From positions 1 through 64,000 of the forward strand of contig NZ_RKMF01000009.1 of NCBI RefSeq assembly GCF_003797835.1: a DNA stretch of 64,000 nucleotides. The letters run 5' to 3'. This DNA is from Kocuria soli (GTDB lineage: Bacteria; Actinomycetota; Actinomycetes; Actinomycetales; Micrococcaceae). Shown here in pieces: positions 55,556-64,000 of the stretch. Numbering within the stretch: position 1 is the first letter of the stretch; every line of letters begins with the position of its first letter. Under the pieces are notes generated by a model. It was not told the DNA's origin, searched no databases, and worked only from the letters and a program-made list of their open reading frames with translations. The translations under genes and the position numbers were made by a program.

Positions 55556-57250
55556 TCACCGATACGTGGAGACCGTGGCCAGCAGCTCGGGGCCCCGCGC
55601 GTCGAGCCATTTGCCGCCCAACCACACGCCACCGGCGCACAGCAGGGGCCCCAGAACGACGCCGACCGCCAGCGCGGCGAATCCCCATCCGGGTGCCCCT
55701 GTGACCATTTGCACGATGAGCAGTACGACCACGGGCAACGCCATCACGACCATGACCGCGAAGACCACGAACTGGACCAGGACGTTCAGCACGGTGAAAC
55801 CCTGCGGTGTCTTGAACGGCGACTGGCCCGGCAGCGGCACCGGGTACGTGTACCGGGCCGAGACCACGGAACTCAGCCCGGCACCGCCCAGCAGAGACAT
55901 GGTCGCCACACCCACCAGGGCGGGCAGCAGGTCCAGCCGATCCGTGAAGATTGCCGACAGAGCCACACCGAGCCCGGTGAGCGGGACACCCGGCAGCAGC
56001 ATGCCGATCACCCGCCCCAGTCGATCCGCCCACCCGGGAACACCGGTCAACAGGTGCAGGGCGAAGGCCTTGTGGTCGTAGGCCACGTCCGCGGAGATGG
56101 CATAGGCCATCAGGAACCCCACGAAGGGCCCCGCGAAGATCAGGAGGTTGGCCCCGTTCATGGAGGAGAACCAGAACAGCACGAACATCACCGGGATGAT
56201 CACGAGCGAACCCGAGTACCGGGGATCCTTGAGCCAGTAGGTCAGCGTACGGGCCGTCACGGCCGCCCACGGTTTGGCCGGAAGCCGGTCGAAGAGTCCC
56301 GCTCCCTTGATCCGGTTGCGTCCCCCACCGGAATTGACCGCACCCGTTGCCTGCTCCAGGGACCTGCGCAGCGCAGCGTCCCACGCCCACAGCAGCAAGC
56401 CCACCGTCAGCACGACGACGGCCAACCGCGCGGCCGCGGCCAACCAGTTCCCGGCGGCCACGTCCGCGGGAACTGCCCACAGGGCACCCACCGGTGTCCA
56501 GGCCACGACGTCGGCGATCGAGTACAACCGTTCGCCCAGGGAGTCCACACCGGCGAACAGCCCCGTGAGGATCGGCCCGGCCAGCATGAGCAACACCAGG
56601 AAGATCAGGGTGATCGCATCCCCCACCCGCCGTTTGGCGGAGATCCTCTCGGCCAGTGCCGTGAGACAACGATTGCCCAGGACCATGAAGAACCAACCGA
56701 CGGGGCCCAGGAGGAGGGCCGTCACCAACGCAGCTGCATCCTGACGCCAGACGAACGCGTGGACAATCAACGCGACCAGCGTCAGGGGCCCCGCGATTCC
56801 GACCAGGGCACCCAGGATCTGGCCCGTGGCGATTCCCCTCCGCGGCAACGGAAACACCGCGAACTGGCTCGCGTGCAGAGTGGCATCCGCCCGGCCGGAC
56901 ACGATGGCGAACACCCACCACAGGACCGTCCCGCCCGCGGCGACCAGGATCGCCGTCGCGCGGACCCCTTCGGGTGGAAGGATGCCCGGTACGCTCACCA
57001 GCGCGATGCCCGCGAGTGACATCATGAACAGGCCCCACAGCCCACCCAGGGCGACGCCGACGATCACGGCGATGCTGCGGGTGAGTACGGCCCAGGTGAG
57101 GCGCGCCTTGAGGCCGAACAGCAATCGTGCCGTCCGCAACGTCCCGGGCCCGCGTCCGTGTGCGGATTCACGGCCAGGCGACGGTGTGGTGGCGCGGCCC
57201 GACGACGGCGCCGTGCCGGGGCCGAGACTGGTCACCGAGGACGAAGCCAT
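55556..57250 (-). CDS. ABC transporter membrane protein (multi-pass)
   Basis: The 564-residue protein has about ten or more hydrophobic segments (IAVIVGVALGGLWGLFMM near 60 to VGVVLGPLLCAGGVWLG near 540) and an amphipathic centre around 310-330. It is the membrane partner of the ATPase gene that overlaps it by 19 bases. ABC pairs of this ABC-2 form export lipids, peptides or drugs, but no substrate can be read from the sequence. Confidence 0.82.
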   Translation of the reverse strand: MASSSVTSLGPGTAPSSGRATTPSPGRESAHGRGPGTLRTARLLFGLKARLTWAVLTRSIAVIVGVALGGLWGLFMMSLAGIALVSVPGILPPEGVRATAILVAAGGTVLWWVFAIVSGRADATLHASQFAVFPLPRRGIATGQILGALVGIAGPLTLVALIVHAFVWRQDAAALVTALLLGPVGWFFMVLGNRCLTALAERISAKRRVGDAITLIFLVLLMLAGPILTGLFAGVDSLGERLYSIADVVAWTPVGALWAVPADVAAGNWLAAAARLAVVVLTVGLLLWAWDAALRRSLEQATGAVNSGGGRNRIKGAGLFDRLPAKPWAAVTARTLTYWLKDPRYSGSLVIIPVMFVLFWFSSMNGANLLIFAGPFVGFLMAYAISADVAYDHKAFALHLLTGVPGWADRLGRVIGMLLPGVPLTGLGVALSAIFTDRLDLLPALVGVATMSLLGGAGLSSVVSARYTYPVPLPGQSPFKTPQGFTVLNVLVQFVVFAVMVVMALPVVVLLIVQMVTGAPGWGFAALAVGVVLGPLLCAGGVWLGGKWLDARGPELLATVSTYR

Positions 57251-58134
57251 GTCAGCCCCTCTCCCACGTGCGTCCGTCCACCGACCAGGTCGACGAAGGT
57301 CTCCTCCAGGGACGAATCACCCCGGACCTGTTCGACCGTGCCCGCCGCCAGCAACCGCCCGTTGTCCACGACGGCCACGTGGTCGCACATGCGCTGCACC
57401 AGGTCCATGACGTGGCTGGAGACGATCACGGTGCCGCCGGAGGCCGCATAGTCCTGGAGCAGTTCGCGGATGTTGGCCGCGGAGACGGGGTCGACGGCCT
57501 CGAACGGTTCGTCGAGCACCAACAGTCCCGGTGCGTGCACCATGGCGGCGGCCAGCATGATCTTCTTCCGCATACCGGCCGAGTAGTCCTGGACGGCCGT
57601 TCCGCCGTCGTCGGTGAGGTCCATGGCGCGCAGCAGGTCCTCGGTCCGTTCCCGCACCGTGTCACGGTCCATTCCGCGCAACAGCCCGGCGTAGGTGACC
57701 AGCTGGCGGCCGGAGAGGCGCTCGAAGAGATTCATGCCGTCCGGCAACACGCCCATCGCCATCTTTGCCGCCCGCGGATCACCCCAGACGTCGATGCCGG
57801 ACACCGTGGCGCGTCCTTCGGTCGGCCGCAGCAGTCCGGTGAGCATGGACAGCGCCGTGGTCTTGCCCGCGCCGTTACGCCCGACCAGCCCGTAGAAGGC
57901 CCCGTGCGGAACGTCCAGGCTGAGGCGGTTCACCGCGATCTTGGACTGGGCGGTCCCGATGCCGAAGACCTTGGTCAGACCGCGCAGGCTCACCGCCGAG
58001 TTCGGGTCGGGCTCAGGACCGGGGGCCGGTGGCAGGAAGCCCGTGCGGACCTCGCCCGATCCGGGGTAAGGCGCGGCCGCACCGGATGGCGACTCTTGTT
58101 CGGTGGGCTGGACAGGAGGCGACTCTTGGCTCAT
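57232..58134 (-). CDS. ABC transporter ATP-binding protein
   Basis: The 300-residue ATPase has a 45-residue Pro/Glu-rich N-terminal tail, then Walker A VGRNGAGKTTALS near 92, a signature YSAGMRKK near 191 (a divergent form of LSGGQ), Walker B LLVLDEPFEAVDP near 208 and the H-loop SSHVMD near 240. It is a DrrA/NatA-like exporter ATPase. A TAGCCT -10 lies 6 nt before ATG 58134, and the permease gene overlaps its 3' end. Confidence 0.92.
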   Translation of the reverse strand: MSQESPPVQPTEQESPSGAAAPYPGSGEVRTGFLPPAPGPEPDPNSAVSLRGLTKVFGIGTAQSKIAVNRLSLDVPHGAFYGLVGRNGAGKTTALSMLTGLLRPTEGRATVSGIDVWGDPRAAKMAMGVLPDGMNLFERLSGRQLVTYAGLLRGMDRDTVRERTEDLLRAMDLTDDGGTAVQDYSAGMRKKIMLAAAMVHAPGLLVLDEPFEAVDPVSAANIRELLQDYAASGGTVIVSSHVMDLVQRMCDHVAVVDNGRLLAAGTVEQVRGDSSLEETFVDLVGGRTHVGEGLTWLRPR

Positions 58135-58140
58135 ACGTCC

Positions 58141-58146
58141 AGGCTA
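58141..58146 (-). promoter_or_regulatory. -10 element of ABC ATPase gene (leaderless)
   Basis: TAGCCT on the minus strand with exactly 6 nt to ATG 58134, as at the FAH gene (24785-24790). Confidence 0.5.
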
Positions 58147-58264
58147 GCGACCGGGCTCACACCACCCCACCCGTCGAAAGGATGAGCTCCTACGTCACCG
58201 GAGCACCGTCTCCCCCGCGAGGTCACCTGCGCCTCCTCCTCCCGGGGGACCCCGGGACAAGGCC

Positions 58265-59245
58265 TCAGAACAGGGCGCGCATCAGCTGTGAACGGGCGGA
58301 CACCACGCGGGGGTCCTCCGCCCCCACCACGCCGAAGAGTTCGACCAGGCGCTGCCGCACGGTTTCGCGTTCCTCACCCGCGGTACGACGGACCACGTCG
58401 AGCAGGCGACGGAAGGCGTCCTCCACGTGGCCGCCGGAGACATCCAGGTCCGCCACGTCGAGCTGGGCCGTGACGTCCGCCGGGTCATCAGCGGCGGCCT
58501 TCCGGACGGCGTTGGCGTCCATGGTGGTCACGCGCTTGAGCAACTGCACCTGTGCCAGGGCGAGCTTGGCCTGGTTGTCCCCCGGGTTCTCCCGAATGGC
58601 CTGTTCGTAGGCCGCCTGGGCGCCGTCGAGATCACCCGCTTCCAGCTTGTCAACCGCCTCCTGGTGCAGCGGCGGCAGGGGTTCCGGCTCGGCGGACGTG
58701 GTGGGTTCGACGCGACCGTTGACGCCGTTCTGTTCGGCCAGCGTCAGCAGTTCCGTGAACACGGGCGCCAGTTGCTCGACGGGGACCGTGGACTGGGCGA
58801 TCGGGACGGGTCGCCCACCGATCATTGCGACGACCGTGGGCACCGACTGCACCTGGAGAGCCTGAGCCATTTCGGGCAGTCGCTCGATGTCCGCCACCGC
58901 CAGCAGAAGCCGCCCGTCGAACCGGTCGATCTCCGCCGAGACCTGATCGGCGAACTGGGTGGATTCGGGTGAATAGCTCGCGGTCAGAACCAGAACCACG
59001 GGCACCTGGGCGGAAAGTTCTGCGACCTCCTGGAACTGCTGGATGTCCCCCACGTCCCGTCGGTACGACGCCCCCGCGTCCCCCGGCGTCGAGCCGTCCG
59101 GTCCCGCCTGGGGGGCTGCCGAGTTCGTCCCGGCGTGGCCACCCACCGTGGCTGCGGCACCCAGGTCCACGGCCCCTCGGACCGAGGCGGGAACGGCGTC
59201 GTCGGGCTGGGCACGGGCTGCGGGATTCTGCGGGTTCATGCTCAT
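58265..59245 (-). CDS. Thioredoxin-fold protein with C-terminal TPR-like domain, CxxC absent (Rv1324-like)
   Basis: The 326-residue protein has a disordered 60-residue start, a thioredoxin fold ([20 protein letters not shown] near 81-100; [13 protein letters not shown] near 140) and a TPR-like helical half ([22 protein letters not shown] near 228). The redox pair CxxC is replaced by SYSPES, so it cannot act as a thioredoxin. The architecture is that of CnoX/YbbN co-chaperones. Synteny with Rv1324 is recalled. TAGACT lies 7 nt before ATG 59245. Confidence 0.82.
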   Translation of the reverse strand: MSMNPQNPAARAQPDDAVPASVRGAVDLGAAATVGGHAGTNSAAPQAGPDGSTPGDAGASYRRDVGDIQQFQEVAELSAQVPVVLVLTASYSPESTQFADQVSAEIDRFDGRLLLAVADIERLPEMAQALQVQSVPTVVAMIGGRPVPIAQSTVPVEQLAPVFTELLTLAEQNGVNGRVEPTTSAEPEPLPPLHQEAVDKLEAGDLDGAQAAYEQAIRENPGDNQAKLALAQVQLLKRVTTMDANAVRKAAADDPADVTAQLDVADLDVSGGHVEDAFRRLLDVVRRTAGEERETVRQRLVELFGVVGAEDPRVVSARSQLMRALF

Positions 59246-59252
59246 GGGCTCG

Positions 59253-59258
59253 AGTCTA
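59253..59258 (-). promoter_or_regulatory. -10 element of Trx/TPR gene (leaderless)
   Basis: TAGACT on the minus strand, 7 nt before ATG 59245. Confidence 0.5.
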
Positions 59259-59334
59259 ATGGTGTCCCCGGAGGCGGGCAGAACCGCCGTCGGACTCCCC
59301 CGTTGCGCGGGACGACCACCCCCGTCCCCTGTGG

Positions 59335-59340
59335 GAGACT
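59335..59340 (+). promoter_or_regulatory. Possible -10 element of nucS
   Basis: GAGACT, 7 nt before GTG 59348. A weak match to TANNNT. Confidence 0.3.
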
Positions 59341-59347
59341 GTCCGCC

Positions 59348-60043
59348 GTGCGTGTTGTGATCGCTGACTGCTCCGTGGACTACGAAGGCCGTCTGACGGC
59401 CCACCTGCCGCTGGCCCGCCGCCTGCTCATTCTCAAGGCTGACGGTTCCGTGCTGGTGCACTCCGACGGCGGCAGCTACAAGCCCCTGAACTGGATGTCA
59501 CCCCCGGCCCGGTTGACCACGGCGGCCCCGACCCCGGACCAGGCCGCCGTGGGGGTGACCGACGTCTGGACCGTTTCGGCCACCAAGTCGGACGACAAAC
59601 TGCGCATCCTGGTGCATGAAGTGCACGAGGAAATCTCCCACGAACTCGGTGTGGACCCCGGACTGACCAAGGATGGCGTGGAGGCGGACCTCCAGCGTCT
59701 GTTGGCCGAACAGATCGAGTTGGTCGGCACGGGATCCACCCTCATCCGCCGGGAGTACCCGACCGCCATCGGTCCCGTGGACATCCTGGCCCGCGACGCC
59801 GACGGTGCCACGGTTGCGATCGAACTCAAGCGTCGCGGGGACATCGACGGCGTGGAGCAGTTGACCAGGTACCTGGAGCTGCTCAACCGCGATCCGCGTC
59901 TGGCCCCGGTGCGCGGCATCTTCGCGGCCCAGCAGATCAAACCGCAGGCCAAGGTGCTGGCTACCGACCGCGGGATCGACTGCATGACCCTGGACTACGA
60001 CGCCATGCGCGACGTCGACGACAAGGACGCCCGGCTGTTCTGA
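59348..60043 (+). CDS. nucS: Endonuclease NucS/EndoMS (mismatch-specific)
   Basis: NucS cuts DNA at mismatches; in actinobacteria lacking MutS/MutL it provides mismatch correction with the sliding clamp. The 231-residue protein begins [21 protein letters not shown], the typical start, and ends in a RecB-like nuclease core ([14 protein letters not shown] and [20 protein letters not shown] near 140-178) with the catalytic Asp-Glu-x-Lys pattern. GTG 59348 agrees with the family N-terminus. It is divergent from the Trx/TPR gene and convergent with murA copy 2. Confidence 0.95.
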   Translation: MRVVIADCSVDYEGRLTAHLPLARRLLILKADGSVLVHSDGGSYKPLNWMSPPARLTTAAPTPDQAAVGVTDVWTVSATKSDDKLRILVHEVHEEISHELGVDPGLTKDGVEADLQRLLAEQIELVGTGSTLIRREYPTAIGPVDILARDADGATVAIELKRRGDIDGVEQLTRYLELLNRDPRLAPVRGIFAAQQIKPQAKVLATDRGIDCMTLDYDAMRDVDDKDARLF

Positions 60044-60079
60044 GTCCGGCTGTCCGTTGCGGACTGACCCACTCAGGGC

Positions 60080-61357
60080 TCAGAACAGCGGCGCCGCCAG
60101 GTGCCGTTCCACGGTGGCACCCGCGTTGGTGAGGTTCTCCACGAAGTGTTCGTACCCGCGGTCGATGTGCCCGATGCCGATCACCTCGGTGGCGCCTTCG
60201 GCGCGCATGCCCGCAATGACCAGAGCCGCACCGGCCCGAATGTCCTTGGCCTCGACCGGAGCCCCGGAGAGCTGCTCCATGCCGTCCAGCCAGGCGTGGT
60301 GACCGTCGAGTCGCACGTAGGCCCCGAGCCGCTCGAGTTCGGCGGTGAATCCCCACCTGGCCTCGAACACGTTCTCCGTGATCATTCCGGAGCCTTCGGC
60401 CACTGCGTTCATGGCGACGGCGAACGGCTGGAGATCCGTGGGAAACCCCGGATACGGGAAGGTCGAGATGTTGACCGCCTTGGGCCGCTCCGGTCCCTGG
60501 ACCTCGAACCCGTCCTGACGCAGCGTGATCTCGCATCCGGCACCCCGCAGCTTGTCCAGCACGATGCTCAGGTGCTCGGCCTCGGCACCCTGGACGAACA
60601 CACGCCCACCGGTGATTGCCGCCGCGAACGCCCAGGTTCCCGCCACGATCCGGTCCGGAACCGTTCGGTGTTCGACCGGACGCAGGGACTCCACACCCGT
60701 GATGGTCAGGCGTGAGGTGCCGATGCCCTCGATCTGTGCACCCATCTCCACCAACATCTGGCAGATGTCCACGATCTCCGGCTCCCGGGCCACGTTCTCC
60801 AGAACGGTGACCCCGTCCGCCAGGGAGGCAGCAGTCATGAGATTCTCCGTGGCGCCCACGGACGGGTACGACAGGTGGTACTCTGCTCCGCGCAGGTGGT
60901 CCGACACGGAGGCCTTGAGGTACCCGGCTTCCGTGCGGAACCGGGCACCCATCGCCTCGAGTCCGGCCCGGTGCATGTCCAGGCCACGGGTACCGATGGC
61001 ATCGCCTCCGGGCAACGCGACCTCCGCGGCGTTGCACCGCGCGATCAGCGGCCCCAGGACGGAGACCGACGCGCGCATGGCCCGGACCAGGTCGTAGTCG
61101 GCCTGGTGGTGCAGCGACTCCGGAACGTCGATGTCAACCCACCGCTCACCGCGGTTGTAGGTGACCTGGCAACCCAGCCGACGGAGCAGTTCCGCCATGA
61201 TGGTCACGTCCTGGATCTCCGGGACGTTGGTGATGCGGGAGCGCCCCACGGCCAACAGAGTTGCGGCCATGAGCTTCAGAACACTGTTCTTGGCTCCGTA
61301 CACGGGAAGCGTGCCGTTCACAGCGGTCGGTCCGTGGACGACGATCTTCTCTTCCAT
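60080..61357 (-). CDS. murA: UDP-N-acetylglucosamine 1-carboxyvinyltransferase, Asp-type copy
   Basis: This second 425-residue MurA keeps Lys23 (YGAKNSVLK), TDLQPF near 300 and DRGYEHF near 395, but the loop cysteine is Asp119 in [10 protein letters not shown]. That matches M. tuberculosis MurA, whose Asp makes it insensitive to fosfomycin. Position after atpC corresponds to the mycobacterial gene. ATG 61357 follows GCAGGAGAAGTG. Having both Cys and Asp forms in one genome suggests distinct roles or stress conditions. Confidence 0.93.
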   Translation of the reverse strand: MEEKIVVHGPTAVNGTLPVYGAKNSVLKLMAATLLAVGRSRITNVPEIQDVTIMAELLRRLGCQVTYNRGERWVDIDVPESLHHQADYDLVRAMRASVSVLGPLIARCNAAEVALPGGDAIGTRGLDMHRAGLEAMGARFRTEAGYLKASVSDHLRGAEYHLSYPSVGATENLMTAASLADGVTVLENVAREPEIVDICQMLVEMGAQIEGIGTSRLTITGVESLRPVEHRTVPDRIVAGTWAFAAAITGGRVFVQGAEAEHLSIVLDKLRGAGCEITLRQDGFEVQGPERPKAVNISTFPYPGFPTDLQPFAVAMNAVAEGSGMITENVFEARWGFTAELERLGAYVRLDGHHAWLDGMEQLSGAPVEAKDIRAGAALVIAGMRAEGATEVIGIGHIDRGYEHFVENLTNAGATVERHLAAPLF

Positions 61358-61462
61358 CACTTCTCCTGCACTTGCCGGCTCGAGTCTTCTCGGGTGCTGT
61401 CCGGGGCCCGCACAGAGCGAGGCCCCCGCACAGACTGTACGGGGGCTTCGCACGGATACCGG

Positions 61463-61738
61463 TCAGCGGCTTTCGCCGGGGCCTTCGTAGTGGTCGGCGA
61501 CGATCGTCACACGATTGCCGTCGACGGAGACGAAACCGCCGTCGATCTGGCCTTCGATGCGCTGCCCGTCCACGGGGTCGATCACGACCCGCCCGGGAAC
61601 CAGCACACCGGCGGTGGCCACGCGACCCGAGAGGATGCCGAGGTCACCATCGGTGGTGCGCACGATGACCTGGCGGGCCTCGCCGTGCCACACGGGCTCG
61701 GAGAGCTCGACGATCTCGACGATCAGCGGAGCAGCCAT
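61463..61738 (-). CDS. atpC: ATP synthase epsilon subunit, short form
   Basis: The epsilon subunit links the rotor and gates hydrolysis. This 91-residue version has the N-terminal beta-sandwich (VEIVELSEPVWHGEARQV near 7; LGILSGRVATAGVL near 32) but ends after it. The two-helix C-terminal domain that inhibits ATP hydrolysis in E. coli (138 residues) is missing. The stop is a clean TGA with no sign of frameshift. The ATG overlaps the last bases of atpD. Confidence 0.95.
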   Translation of the reverse strand: MAAPLIVEIVELSEPVWHGEARQVIVRTTDGDLGILSGRVATAGVLVPGRVVIDPVDGQRIEGQIDGGFVSVDGNRVTIVADHYEGPGESR

Positions 61739-61740
61739 GG

Positions 61741-64000
<2,260 letters not shown>

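Overview
The window is about 64 kb of high-GC, gene-dense bacterial chromosome. It looks like an actinobacterium of the order Micrococcales, probably a member of the Micrococcaceae. Evidence includes the actinobacterial families DUF3039, DUF2017 and DUF3515, an S-(hydroxymethyl)mycothiol dehydrogenase, a NucS mismatch endonuclease, a MurA with Asp at the catalytic position, short ATGA/GTGA gene overlaps, and many start codons lying 6-7 nt after a -10 hexamer (likely leaderless mRNAs). From memory, two blocks match Mycobacterium tuberculosis gene order: roughly Rv2965-Rv3003 (left half) and Rv1308-Rv1341 (right end).

Left block, 1-33 kb. First come rpmF with DUF177, coaD, a DapC-like aminotransferase and UDP-glucose dehydrogenase. 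Then follows thiL-DAK2-recG-rsmD, a DUF3515 lipoprotein, and leuC-leuD-murA-plsC-gpsA-ddl, controlled at its head by a divergent IclR (NdgR-like) regulator. Next are two tandem dynamin-like membrane GTPases, a tRNA-Glu/Glu/Gln cluster beside gltX, an FAH-family hydrolase, ilvE, leuB, metG, an AIM24 protein and ilvB-ilvN-ilvC. Most of the branched-chain amino acid pathway is therefore here in three transcriptional groups. The ilvBNC group is preceded by what reads as a complete transcription attenuator: a TTGACA promoter, a 34-codon Val/Ile/Leu-rich leader peptide and a terminator hairpin. No annotation of the ORFs alone would show it.

Middle, 34-46 kb, is more accessory: tRNA-Lys, two MarR regulators, a PrxQ/BCP peroxiredoxin, tRNA-Leu, an orphan Tat-type oligopeptide-binding lipoprotein, malate:quinone oxidoreductase, a YihY/BrkB membrane protein, a mycothiol-dependent formaldehyde detoxification pair, an MFS-like membrane protein, a degenerate ADP-ribosylglycohydrolase-like protein and an APH-family kinase.

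Right block, 46-64 kb: murI-MBL phosphodiesterase-rph-rdgB; clpS-DUF2017 divergent from pncB-pncA (NAD salvage); a DExH helicase with DUF3039; an ABC exporter pair; a thioredoxin-fold/TPR protein lacking CxxC; nucS; a second murA; and the end of the ATP synthase operon (atpG cut by the window edge, atpD, a short atpC).

No mobile element, CRISPR array, rRNA or obvious pseudogene was seen. The only suspicious DNA is a G18C18 run at the left edge.
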